Source: Spiroplasma endosymbiont of Clivina fossor (GTDB lineage Bacteria; Bacillota_I; Bacilli_A; Mycoplasmatales; Nriv7). From it: a stretch of DNA of 64,000 nucleotides. Position 1 is the stretch's first letter; every line of letters begins with the position of its first letter. The position numbers and the translations under genes were made by a program. Below, one piece after another: positions 9,448-19,594 of this stretch. The stretch is from NCBI RefSeq assembly GCF_964031115.1, contig NZ_OZ035006.1:1551605-1615604 (forward strand), read 5' to 3'. The notes beneath the pieces are model-generated. The model did no database searches. It was not told where the DNA came from and saw nothing but the letters and a program-made list of their open reading frames with translations.

Positions 9448-9957
9448 ATGAAAATTAGAGATAAAAAAATCGTCTTTATTGGTGAAGACGGACAACCCGA
9501 AAAAAATGCTGATGGAACTTTTAAGGTGAAAAATTTATATCGTGGCTTCACTGAGCAAAATGACTATACTGCTAATTTTCAGGAAAAAGCAAAAAATCTG
9601 TTACAAAGAGAAACGGATGCACTAAAAAAATTTGCCGACAAAGAAAAAGAATATTTAACTTTTAAAAAAGAACAAGAAATTAATAAATTAATTCAAGATG
9701 CTAATATTGATAATCAATTTATTAATTTTGTGAAAAACTCAATTAATTTTGAAAATGATATTGAAGTAATTAAAAATGATATTAATAATTTTGTGGCCAC
9801 GATGCCAAAAATTAAACACACATTAGACACAGGAGGCGTTCCAAATAAGGCTGATGATAAAAATACTAACCCTTCTTCTAACTCAGAAGAAATAATTTTT
9901 TCATCAGATGCTTTAACCCCTCAAGAGTTAATGTTTAAAAGAAAGGAAGATAAATAA
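9448..9957 (+). CDS. Phage scaffold-like protein
   Basis: 169 aa, highly charged and predicted helical (residues ~40-100 rich in Lys/Glu), with a disordered Asn/Ser/Asp tail. RBS AAAGGAG. It lies 2 nt ahead of the major capsid gene, the usual place for the capsid scaffold (GP20/DUF4355-like layout). Assigned from position and composition, not from a specific motif. Confidence 0.65.
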   Translation: MKIRDKKIVFIGEDGQPEKNADGTFKVKNLYRGFTEQNDYTANFQEKAKNLLQRETDALKKFADKEKEYLTFKKEQEINKLIQDANIDNQFINFVKNSINFENDIEVIKNDINNFVATMPKIKHTLDTGGVPNKADDKNTNPSSNSEEIIFSSDALTPQELMFKRKEDK

Positions 9958-9959
9958 TA

Positions 9960-10814
9960 ATGGCGTTTTTTATTAATGTTGACCAATTAAGAACATTGGT
10001 TTCAAGCAAATGAAGACCCGAATTTCCACGAACAGGAAGTTTAATTCACCAACTTTTTGCAAATGAAATAGCTTTTACCGAATTTGAATATGGTGAGAAA
10101 GTAGTTATTCCACTTGCGACGGACGGAACTATTAATAGAACATGAGACCCAAATACTGGTTCCAAATCTAACTATGCAACGAGAAAAAAAATAGAAGCTA
10201 CCTTGGACAAAGTAATTGATATTCAAGAACGCATAGGGCGTTTAGAAAGTAAAGCAGTAGGTCCCAAATTCATTGAAAGTAAGATTATTCGTCTTCGCCA
10301 ACAAATGGCTGAAATTTATGACAAATACGATGCTGAACAATTAGTGGCTGGCGGTACAGCAATTGCAACCGCAAAACTGATTACTAAAAACACAATTCTT
10401 GAAGAAATGGCAAAAATGCGAATTGCTGTTGTCAATTCTGAAAATGAGTGGACAAGTGGTTTCTTGCTCGCGACGGCTGATGTAGTGACCGAAGCTACTT
10501 ATGCGAAATTGGTAACCGCTTCTCCTGATGGTGTGCTAGGTATGGTTAACGGAGTTGTCGGTGTTGTTAATGGTTGTATAACTATTGAAGTGCCTAAATC
10601 TCGCTTGCCCGAGAATGTTAATATGATATGAGTTAATACTTTGGCATATGCGACATTTACAGGTATTGATTTGCCTATGGATGTAGGTATGTATACAGAC
10701 GAAAAATATATGGGACAAGTTTATATTGCTGAACGAGAATTTTTTACTGGTAAAGTTGCTGTAGCCAAAATGGTTCATTATCACAAAACAACACCAGACC
10801 CAGGTGGAGACTAA
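9960..10814 (+). CDS. Phage major capsid protein
   Basis: 284 aa with UGA=Trp; starts MAFFINVDQLRTLVSSKWRPEFPRT. The N-terminal region, a charged helix around residues 75-110 (DKVIDIQERIGRL) and alternating beta-rich segments (VVGVVNGCITIEVPKSRLPENV) ending in GMYTDEKYMGQVYIAEREFF fit HK97-fold coat proteins. It is immediately downstream of the scaffold gene and followed by a terminator. Capsid identity rests on context and overall pattern. Confidence 0.7.
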
Positions 10815-10830
10815 GGTGAAAAAGATGATT

Positions 10831-10867
10831 AAAAAGGAAATTAGGCTATAGCTAGGTAGCCTTTTTT
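10831..10867 (+). terminator. Terminator after the capsid gene
   Basis: Hairpin AGGCTA/TAGCCT followed by six T; flanking A tract. It probably sets high capsid expression relative to the following genes. Confidence 0.75.
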
Positions 10868-10872
10868 AGATT

Positions 10873-12519
10873 ATGCCCATTGGAACTAATATAACTGCTT
10901 TGCAGTTGAGAGTTATTAAAACTACGCGGTTGCCTCAAAAACAAGAAAATGATTTTTTACTGGAATTATTAAAATTTGTTGGTGTGCAAGTCATTGGTAT
11001 TTTATTAGCAAAATTTACTGCGAGTCTGTCGCTAAAATTTTCTCTAAGTGCTGGATTATCAAATTTAACATCCCAATTAATTGCTTCAAGTGTGCGTGTT
11101 GTAACTGATTTTACAATTAATCAAGTCTATGATATTTATAAAGAACAAAGTAATACAATAAGCACTTTACTTAATTTAACGCCAGCTATTGGTGAAATTA
11201 GTAAGATATCAAGAACTTATAAAACAACAAAGTTTTTTAATCTAGCGAAAGAAAATAAAATTATTAATCACTTAGGAATAACAACGGCTAATAATTTAGA
11301 GCAGGTTATGTACCAAGTCTATAATAAAAAAATTATTCTTGACAAATATAAAACTTGATTTGATTATACTAAAAAACCAACTAAAGAAACTATGCTAAAT
11401 CATTTAGGATTTTTGGCACGAAAACAATTTGTTAAGAATTATAAAAGTGCAAATGTAACAACATTAGGTCAACTTTTGGAAATGGAAACATTACTAAGAA
11501 AAATTAATCCTAATCTTGTAACTAAAACAAAGATATTTAAAGAAAAATGAGGTAATCAATTTTTAAATCGTTACGGAACAAACATTAATGAAATTTCAAA
11601 AATGCCAACAGAAAATTGATTTAATTTAATTACCCAAATGCAAAAATCAGGAATTCGTCAAGGTACATTATTATCACTAAATACTTTACGAGCAGAAAAT
11701 GTTTTTCGTTCTCAATTTCTTAAAAGATTTAATAAAATTATGGAAAAAACAAAAAAATTGAAAAAATTATCGCCAACATATCAAATTCAAAAAGGTTTAA
11801 ATAAAGTGTTTGAGCCTGTAAGAGAAACGATTAAAGAGATAGAATTAAAGACTACAACCAAAATTCAAGAATATACAAATTTTAAGAACATTATTTCAAG
11901 AGTGCAAAAGAAAATAATTACCGATGGTACTTTATTGCCATTAATATCTGATGTCTTTTTTGCAGTCAAAGTTAAACCAACAGGAATACTAACAGATATT
12001 GCGATTACAATTTACTACCAAAATCCTGAATATCAACCAATAGGGCCAATAATTACTACCCCCTTAAAATTACAACAATTAATAACTGCTTCTAGTCCTT
12101 TTAAATTTTATATGTATGAAAGTGGTTGATCAATTGGTTGGGGTAAAACTAAAGGTAACATATTATCTTTAATGCCATTTTTACCAGCAAATGTTCAAGA
12201 ATTTTACATCAATAGCATAAAGTTATATCGAGTTTTAACTCCGCTTTTAAAAATAACTTATGACCGTTATAAAGAAGGAAATTTATTTAAAGTTAAAGAA
12301 AATTTTAATCAAGTTTTTAATAAAGACAACTATGTTAATTGAGCCGTTGATAGTGTTTTGGGTAAGGGAATTGTTGGACGAAATGTTAAAAACCGCTTTG
12401 TTAGGCCACTTGTTAAAAACAAAAATATTAATTTGAAAATTAATGCTAAAAATATGATCCAAAAACAAATAACTAAAAAAATTACTACTATCAATAAAAA
12501 ACTAAATCGGAAGTGATAA
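10873..12519 (+). CDS. Large phage structural/virion protein, unknown
   Basis: 548 aa across three internal UGA Trp codons. There are two hydrophobic stretches near residues 30-90 (FVGVQVIGILLAKFTASLSL; LIASSVRVVTDFTI). Long charged helical regions and a strongly basic C-terminus (KKITTINKKLNRKW) follow. Located between capsid and a fibre-like gene, it may be an internal virion or DNA-ejection protein, or a minor head protein. No family recognised. The start at 10873 follows the terminator closely without an evident strong SD. Confidence 0.55.
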
Positions 12520-12522
12520 AAA

Positions 12523-13872
12523 ATGCTCTTAAAAGAACTTTGACCAAATATAACCATTAATGGTTATCATACTATCAAACCACTTACTGGAACTTTAGAT
12601 GCTATACCATCTAAATATAAAGATTTAAATTTTGCTAATTTTGATGATTGATTTAAAACTTTCGCTTTAAGAGCTCAAAATGATTGCAACATGTATCTTG
12701 ACTTTATTTTTAACAAGTGAGAATTTACTACTTTTCCTGATGAAATTAAAGAAACCGTTATGGACATGATTTATATTTTGATTGAGCATTGAGTGTTTAA
12801 CAGAGTTCCAGTTGAATTTTTTGTTGATGCAACAAAAAATTTGAATACTTCTAGTACAAGTTATATTGCCTCTACTCTAGCAAATAATACTCAAGATATG
12901 ATTCCACAAAGAGTTAAAGCATTAGCTAATTTTACAGAATTAAAAAATTTTTTAATTCCTTATAATGATGAAAATACAGTTGATGCTAATATGATTGATT
13001 TAGGTTTGTATTACAGTAAATTTGTTGTTGATAAGTTATTAGAAAAAGAAAAAAATGAACGATTAAAAAAACAATTAAAATTTTTTCAAAGTCGCTGTCA
13101 GGATTACACATGCCCCCAAAATCCTAATCTTAGAGGGCCTGTAACTAATTTAGTTATTGAGGAATATGCAAGTTCTGATTATGAACATGAAACAGAAACT
13201 TTAACGGTATCTTTCCCTAAACAAATTGGGACTTTACCACCAAATGCTTTACAACCTAATCCTCAAGAGGGCGATTATACGCACGCTACAACAGCTGATT
13301 TTTCTGCCAAATTACAAAAGCAACTAAATTTGATTTTTCAAAATTTTCAAAATATCCAAAAATCGTTAATTGGAGCGATTGCTTGATTTTCTCAATTAAA
13401 AAAATTGGAAGAGGGTTGACTGCCACTTTCAGAAAAGGCATACACCGTCATTCTTGCCGACGGCAGTCAATTGGTGACGCCTAGCCTTCGCGAGGGCGAT
13501 TTTGTGCGACACAAAAAAGACAATCCTTTAAACGCAGAAAATGACAATGTCGGTCACCACATTCATCCGATTTATGTGGCTCCGAAATTAGACAAACCCA
13601 ATTCTTCTTTTGTTTTCAAATGAAAAAAAAATTATTTTTTTACAACAACAGGGTGAAATGTGGGCACAATGCCCCACATGCCGGAAGATTCTGACATTGT
13701 TATGCAGTCCTCACTTATTTTGGATGCTTGACCAAAAGAGGTCCCGGAAGAAATTTATTTATTTTTTTCAGCCGAAACAGAAAAAAATGAAACTGATATT
13801 TTAGAAACCCGCCCACAAAATACTAGTTTAATAGCTCACATTTATGTGGGCCTAGGGGCTAAAATTAAATAA
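12523..13872 (+). CDS. Phage structural protein, fibre-like C-terminus
   Basis: 449 aa with UGA=Trp; begins 3 nt after the previous stop. The N-terminal half is helical (FDDWFKTFALRAQNDCNMYLDF). The C-terminal third has beta-type repeats and a decoration-like segment (TVILADGSQLVTPSLREGDF, VGHHIHPIYV, HMPEDSDIVMQSSL). It reads on to a UAA at 13870; apparent stops in the middle are UGA. Candidate head fibre, connector or receptor-binding protein; undecided. Confidence 0.55.
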
Positions 13873-13890
13873 GAGAGGAGAAAGTATCAT

Positions 13891-14163
13891 ATGAATTCAG
13901 AAACAGTAGCAAGTATTTTTACAGCAATTATTGGCGGTTTGGGTGGAACGGCTGGCATTACGGGAATAATCTCGGCTTTAAAAACAAAAAAGGAGGCGAA
14001 AAAAATGGAGCAAGAAAATAAAGAAGCGTTAAATAAAATTGATACTAAATTAATGATTATAAATAATAAGATTGATATGGTTATTGCTATCAAAAATAAT
14101 AACGCTAATAAAAACGAGATTAATATTAACAAACCAAAACGAGGAGCTAAAAATAATGGCTAA
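13891..14163 (+). CDS. Holin-like membrane protein
   Basis: 90 aa. RBS GAGAGGAG. The N-terminal glycine-rich transmembrane helix (residues ~5-30, FTAIIGGLGGTAGITGIISAL) is followed by a Lys/Glu-rich amphipathic or coiled segment and a basic tail, the usual layout of small phage holins. It overlaps the next small membrane gene. No endolysin is present nearby, which fits a host without peptidoglycan, so the protein may act alone in release or be a virion membrane protein. Confidence 0.5.
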   Translation: MNSETVASIFTAIIGGLGGTAGITGIISALKTKKEAKKMEQENKEALNKIDTKLMIINNKIDMVIAIKNNNANKNEININKPKRGAKNNG

Positions 14164-14296
14164 AAAATTATTTTGATTGAAAATGTTAATTTACTTTTTA
14201 AACTTTATTACTCTAGGACTTGTACCTTTGGGGAAATTAATTTCTGAAAAAATTGAAATTTTAAAAAAACAAGTTGAAGAATTGGAAAGTAAATAA
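14156..14296 (+). CDS. 46-aa single-pass membrane peptide
   Basis: MAKKLFWLKMLIYFLNFITLG and a C-terminal coiled segment (EKIEILKKQVEELESK). ATG overlaps the end of the holin-like gene, its own stop overlaps the portal ATG (TAATG), and UGA is read as Trp at codon 7. Possibly a partner of the holin-like protein (antiholin or spanin-like); unproven. Confidence 0.55.
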
Positions 14297-15558
14297 TGCC
14301 ATTACGATTTACTAAAAAATGATTTAGTGATAAAGATGATAATGTAGTAGTTAAAAAACGCGAAATTGAAAAATCAATTTTGCGAATGTATGGTTTTGCT
14401 CCTTTTGGTCATGAAGATTATTATAAATCGTATGTGTCCGACACTATGGCTAATGCATTAACTCCTAAGAAGTTGGAAATTAATATTAGTCAACAAGATT
14501 TATCACCAAAAATAATGGCATGACTTTATAAAAATGATTTTCAAAGTAAAAACTGGATTAATGAGAAACGAGCTAGCGATATTGGTATTTCAGCATTTCT
14601 AATTTTTTTAAATCAAGGAATTATGAATTTTCAACCCATACGAGTAGCAGAGCGAGAATATGATGTGTTGGGAAATTTAATTCAATGTACAATTTTTTAC
14701 GACGACTATAAGAAAAATAATCTTAATTTACGCATGTACGAAACTTACCAATTAGAAAACAGCAAAGTAAAAATTATGCGTGAAATTTATGAACTAAGCA
14801 CCAAAAAAATTGTTGACAATAATGGCACTTCCAAATTAGAACAAACAATAATAAAAGTTAATGATTTTGAAAAACAACGCAATAATGAAAAATTAAATAT
14901 TAACCAAGTTTTAGAAATTAATTACATACCAATTGCAATTTTTTCTAATTTACCAAGTGAGCGTGCTGACATCGCTGGTGTTGAAGATAAATTGAAAGCT
15001 TTAGATATTTTTTATGAACAAAGCATTCTAGATGCGATTTTAAACGCCACAAGATTTCTTATTAATACAAATTCACTTGTTGGTAATGTTCAAAAAAATG
15101 TAAATAAGATTATTGATGATTTTATTAAAAATCATGTTTTAGTCATGAATTATGATCAAGCACAAAATCCAATACCCTTTTCTACTATTAATGGTCAATT
15201 TAGAGGAAAAGAATTAACTTATTTATATGATTGAAATGTGACCGAGATTAATAAACGGATTGGAATGCATGTACCTGCAATTCATAAAGGGGCTCAACAA
15301 ACTCGTCAAGAAAGTTCTGCGGTTAATATTCAAACTAACAATATGCTCGAGCAAAAATTATTATTACGAGAAGAAGCCCATGCAAACTTTATTTACTTAC
15401 TACTTAAATTTGACCGCGACTTGAATGGTAACAGTTTTATTTCAAAAGAACTTGAAAAAATGACAATCAAAGTCAATTTGAATGTAACGACCACAATTGG
15501 TAAAGAAATTAATAATATTGATATGAAAGGACAAGAAAATGGCGGATTGGAAGACTAA
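14296..15558 (+). CDS. Phage portal (upper-collar-like) protein
   Basis: 420 aa with UGA=Trp. Charged N-terminus, mixed alpha/beta middle (MYETYQLENSKVKIMREIYE) and helical stem region (ALDIFYEQSILDAILNATRF). The QTRQESSAVNIQTNN-LEQKLLLREEAHANFI segment resembles the portal region where one helix follows the crown. The C-terminus overlaps the tail gene start by 20 nt. Portal is the expected gene between head and tail/collar genes and the length fits podovirus portals. Confidence 0.55.
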
Positions 15559-17560
15559 ACCAAGTCAAGAAAATGAAACAAAATATCGTGATTATGCAAT
15601 TGATAATACTCCACTGGACTTTGCAAATTACACCGAACAATCAGACCCTGACTTGCATACAATTTATAACGAAACAAGAAAACGCGAATTATATATTTAC
15701 CCTTTAAATAACCTGATTAAAAACACAAATAAACCTAATTTATACTTTTCTCCCAATGTTGTTAAAATTGGCTTTATTGACCCGTTAGAAGTTAAAAAAA
15801 CGATTGCTTATGAAGTTAGTGACTTTAATTTAGAATTAGATGCTCGCAATGCTACTAATATTCAAGATAATAGTGTTGAATATACTATGGTCGATGCCAA
15901 GACTATAATTTTTCAAGATGAAAGTTTATACGGCAAATTTAATCTTCATGTTGTTTCTATTGGTGAACCGGCAAACGAAAATAATTTGGATGAATTGTAT
16001 ATTATAAATTCTTACACCGAACGCTATGCCCCAAAATCAATTAAGGTAACCAAGGAAACAGTTTTAGTACGGGTGCAAGATTTTAAAGTTCGTGGTTCTA
16101 ATCCCATTATTGTTCGTATTCAAAAACAATTGCCCGAAGATACAAAGGTTAAAGCAATTACTATTAAATTTCCACGGCAAGCTTTATTTGGAAATATTAA
16201 ATTAATCGGGGAAGTAAACGGCGTGGCGGGTTATCCACGATTATTTATAGAAAATGACAAGGTTATGTTACCAATGCTATCAATGCCGATTGAAACTGAG
16301 CCAAAAGTTAGAATATTGCAACAATGAATGTCTAGTCAAGTTTTAGCATGAGAAAAAGCAAAATTGTTTTTTAACGAGAAAAGTGCTTTAGATTTGATTA
16401 CGGTTGGTGGCGGAACAGAATCAAGAAAAAAAGTTTTTATTGATGCAAGAGTAACATCAATGCATATTACTAGAAATACACAAAAATATCAGAGTGTACC
16501 CGTTGGTTGCCTACCCGTGGATTTATTAAAAGAAAATATTATTTTAAATGAAACAATCACTCTACCTGGTGCTATTGGCGGACTTAAGCCAAGTTGTCTA
16601 GACGCTACCTCATATAATTTAACCAAGAATTATGATAGAGTGGAATTAGAATTTAAAGAAATTTTTAAAATTGATAGTCTTCAAAAAGTTTTATTAGACA
16701 TGTTAGATTATACATATAACTACCGAACAAATTTTAAATATGCAACATATGATAAAAATAATACTCCATTAGATGATATTGCAAAATTGAAAGAAAATAA
16801 ATTTGTTGGTCAAAAACCCGAAGTAGTTATTACTAATCTTTTTGAGGACTGAAAATTTGAAAACCCTAAGTTAATAAAACATCCTTCAGTACAAATATTT
16901 AAACAAATTATTATGATGCTTTCTGAATACATCCTTTCTGAATTGTCAATAAATATTGGCTTAAATGATGATTACAAACTATTATTGCCTTATTATTTTG
17001 AGCTCATTTCAGTTCCGTTGCTTGATGATGGATATTATAAATTCAAAGATGTAGAAGTTGTTTTAAAATCAGAGTACTTTAATTTTGATAATAATAATAT
17101 TCAATTAGTTAATAATGATATATCGCAAAATCAATTATTTAAATTGAATAGTAACCAGTTTAATTGACTGCCATTAATTAATAATTTAGAACCAAACGAC
17201 ATCCCTAGTTTACTGCCAAAAGATATAAAATTAGCGGATGGAAATTATGGTAAAAATTTTGTAAATTGTATTGTTGAAAAAACACAATTAAGTAGTGTTA
17301 TAAATATTTATGGAAAGGGATTAGAGGCGTTATTAAGTAATTTTAGGTGATTTAAAGAAATAAATAAACTTGACATTACTAAGCAATGTAAATTTCTTTT
17401 AGAAAAAGAAATAAGTAATTTCAAGCGATTGGAATTATCTGCTATTTTTGGACAAGGTCAATATAATTTTAAATTTGAAACAAATAATGGATATGTAGAA
17501 ATAATGAATATTTATTTATTTAATAACAAATCTGATTCATACATTAATTTAGAAATTTAA
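15539..17560 (+). CDS. Phage tail/collar structural protein, 673 aa
   Basis: Long beta-rich protein read through several UGA codons, from MADWKTKPSQENETKYRDYA to YINLEI. It begins inside the portal gene. The last ~230 residues are duplicated in the prophage A remnant (5766-6625), with identity highest around the GRAVY-neutral core (VVITNLFEDWKFENPKLI) and divergence in the last 90 residues. Size and position fit a collar/tail-knob protein of a short-tailed phage. Function inferred from context only. Confidence 0.55.
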
Positions 17561-17585
17561 AAAGAAGGTTAAAAACCTTCTTTTT
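17559..17585. terminator. Bidirectional terminator after phage B late genes
   Basis: Near-perfect palindrome AAAAAGAAGGTT-AAA-AACCTTCTTTTT at the end of the tail gene, serving the convergent membrane gene too. Confidence 0.85.
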
Positions 17586-17596
17586 AGTATATTATT

Positions 17597-17878
17597 TTAT
17601 TTAAAGTAATTTTTATGATATTTGCCATTTCATTTTTTAAAATCGGGGGGGGGGTTATATTTACATATTAATTCAATATTTTCTTGACTAGTATCTCTAC
17701 CATGTAGTTTCATTCATATTGTACTTCCACAATAGACTATTTCACCATCAGATTCTAGAAAGTATTTGTTACTTCTGCTATAAGCTACTATTCCTAAAAT
17801 TATTGATATTACTATTCCTGTAATCACAAATACCCCCCCCCATATTTTTATTTTTCTTTTATTTTTTTGTTCTTGCAT
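17597..17878 (-). CDS. Small membrane protein with two G/C homopolymer tracts
   Basis: 93 aa with UGA=Trp: MQEQKNKRKIKIWGGVFV, one transmembrane helix (residues ~13-34), then an external part with two Cys and a Pro-Pro-Pro run. A G9 tract (coding strand, codons 13-16) and a C10 tract (codons ~77-80) lie inside this short gene, extraordinary in DNA this AT-rich. Slippage in the first would switch the protein off. RBS GGAGG lies 10 nt before ATG. It occupies the same slot as the unrelated 6638-6886 gene of prophage A. Confidence 0.65.
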
Positions 17879-18190
17879 TTAATAACTCCTCCAAAAATAA
17901 ATTTAATTAATCGGGACTAAAAAGAGACCTTTCTGGGTCTCTCTTGTTTTGTTTTTGAAATTTAATGTCGGCTGGTCGGGTTGCTTCCACAAACGAAGCG
18001 TCAATATACTAGAATTTTATTAAGTTTACAAAAAATCTCGGCACCGCTTTTCAACCTGTTAGGGGTCCGCGTTTAGCAGGACCTTGGGGACCCTGACTTT
18101 ATTGAAAGAACTTCCGTAATTTTTTTAATTTAATAAACAACTAGATTATACACGCAGATTTTGTGAAAGTCAACCCTCCCAGAGTCTTAC
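17879..18190. repeat. Conserved GC-richer noncoding phage block, copy B
   Basis: Nearly identical to 6887-7229. Contains a perfect hairpin AGAGACC/GGTCTCT followed by a T-rich run near 17925-17950 (a terminator in this copy, broken in copy A) and GC-rich stems around 18035-18090. It ends at a MITE insertion whose 9-bp target duplication (GAGTCTTAC) lies at 18182-18190. Confidence 0.7.
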
Positions 18191-18495
18191 GGTCGCGTTT
18201 AGTTTTCTTAGGTATTTTTAAAAAAAGAAAAAATAATTATTTGCTATAAATTATTTCAATATGCAAATTAAGTATATATTTCTTATGTATGATTTTTGTT
18301 GTAAAAAATTATTTTAATGTTGTTTTTATAAGCATTTTACTTAGTTTTTATAACCTTTTTATTAAGATTATGTTTGTTAATATTAAATATTTTGTTTTAT
18401 TACTTATTTTTCAAATAAAAAGGTAATAAATTTTTAGTTGCTTTTCTTTCAAAATTATTTAAACCTTTTCCCACCTAACAAAACTTTATGCGCCC
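18191..18495. mobile_element. 305-bp MITE with ISLre2-like ends
   Basis: Noncoding element, left end GGTCGCGTTTAGTTTTCTTA and right end the reverse complement of GGGCGCATAAAGTTTTGTTA, flanked by the 9-bp direct repeat GAGTCTTAC (18182-18190 and 18496-18504). The left end matches the 3' end of the ISLre2-type element at 53.8 kb, so that transposase probably moved it. Other copies: 23061-23364, 42282-42584, 44728-45032 and fragments. Confidence 0.85.
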
Positions 18496-18509
18496 GAGTC
18501 TTACTTTTT

Positions 18510-18533
18510 AAAAAATAGTGTATAATTAAGTTA
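18510..18533 (+). promoter_or_regulatory. Promoter of first accessory cassette
   Basis: AAAAAATAGTGTATAATTAA with -10 TATAAT at 18521-18526. The identical string is repeated at 18818-18841 ahead of the next gene. Confidence 0.6.
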
Positions 18534-18570
18534 TAATAATTGTGAATTAAGTTTAAGGAGGGAAATTAAA

Positions 18571-18681
18571 ATGAAAAGAAAAACAATTAGTTACAGTGAT
18601 GAAATGATTAAAAGTGGTGTAGAGTTAAATAAGAAAGATAAGTTTATGAAAGCAATTTCTAAATTATTGGTTAAAGATTAA
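18571..18681 (+). CDS. 36-aa cassette peptide, unknown
   Basis: MKRKTISYSDEMIKSGVELN and so on; charged and probably soluble. Strong RBS AAGGAGGG. It has the same promoter string upstream and the same 3' flank downstream (a segment reading MF-x-x-G-x-IFNLVL-x-MDSK) as the Panacea gene that follows. It could be the partner of the antitoxin-like protein, or a separate gene in a duplicated expression cassette. Confidence 0.5.
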   Translation: MKRKTISYSDEMIKSGVELNKKDKFMKAISKLLVKD

Positions 18682-18817
18682 AATAATTAAATATGTTTAC
18701 GCGGGGTTGGATTTTTAATTTGGTTTTATCAATGGATAGTAAAAATAATAAATAAAAAGCATCCTTATAAAATATGTTATATTTATAGATAACTGATTTG
18801 CCCCCCAGAGTTTTTTT

Positions 18818-18841
18818 AAAAAATAGTGTATAATTAAGTTA
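18818..18841 (+). promoter_or_regulatory. Promoter of Panacea-like gene
   Basis: Second copy of AAAAAATAGTGTATAATTAA (TATAAT at 18829-18834). The first in-frame ATG (18845) is only 10 nt past the -10 box, so a leaderless mRNA is possible. Confidence 0.6.
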
Positions 18842-18844
18842 ATA

Positions 18845-19381
18845 ATGATAGGAGATGATGTCTTAATTGTGAAAAATAATAATGTTATGGATATGGCAAA
18901 ATATTTAATTCGTAAAAATCCAGCTTTGTTTAACTCAAAACAACTTTTTAAAAAAATTGGCTTTGAAATGTATAAAGGAGAATTTATGCTTCATAAATTG
19001 CTTCATTTAGCACAAGTTTTTCATTTATTAATTAAGAATAAACCTTTATTTAGTGTAAATGAAGAAGTAGCTTATAACAATGGACCTGTTATTATAAGTA
19101 TTCACAAACAACATAATAGACCTTTAATTTTTAATACAAAAAGTGAAATTAATTTAAGTAAAGAAATTAAAAGTTTTATTGATAATATTTATTTATTTTT
19201 TGAAGACGCAAACCCTGATGAACTATTTGAAATAACACATTATGATCAATGCTGAAAGGAAGCATTTCAAAAAAGTGAAAAAAATATTAACGACGATAAA
19301 ATGGATGTTAGAAATTATATTGATTTTTATAAAAAAGAATATAAGATTGCAATAGATCATTTTTCTGAGTTGTATTTGTAG
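18845..19381 (+). CDS. Panacea/SocA (DUF4065)-type antitoxin-like protein
   Basis: 178 aa, UGA=Trp. The family core is visible: FMLHKLLHLAQVFHLLI-KNKPLF (residues ~46-70), then an acidic residue, and NNGPVIISIHKQ (the GP turn). In known systems Panacea proteins neutralise very different toxins and are common in phages; the toxin partner here is not obvious. Start may be ATG 18845 (leaderless) or GTG 18869 with AGGAG 14 nt upstream. It sits between the phage noncoding block and the leftward terminase gene, as an accessory defence or maintenance gene would. Confidence 0.6.
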
Positions 19382-19382
19382 A

Positions 19383-19564
19383 TTTATATTTAGAAAGATT
19401 AAAATAATTAATATGTTTAAGTTGGGTTCAATTTTTAATTTGGTTTTACCAATGGATAGTAAAGATAATAATTTGAAATATGGTATTATATACATGGAAG
19501 ACCTAGAACAAGTTGATTACATGAAAGAATCTAACTGCGGTGTAAACTCAGAACCTCTTGGGCT
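19383..19564 (+). other. Cassette 3' flank with possible 71-aa reading frame
   Basis: 19413 starts MFKLGSIFNLVLPMDSKDNN, matching 18692 (MFTRGWIFNLVLSMDSKNN) at the peptide level, yet each lacks an RBS. Conservation may reflect duplication of DNA rather than coding. The frame runs through the terminator, which argues against a gene. Confidence 0.3.
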
Positions 19565-19594
19565 AAAAAGGCTATCGTTAACGATAGCCTTTTT
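19565..19594. terminator. Bidirectional terminator, end of terminase gene
   Basis: 30-bp perfect palindrome with GGCTATCGTTAACGATAGCC as core, A and T tracts outside. The terminase stop codon lies in its centre. Confidence 0.9.

Noticed and set aside
13610-13804. Plus-strand frame at the end of the fibre-like gene
   Set aside because: The main frame continues through UGA codons to 13872 and explains the region.
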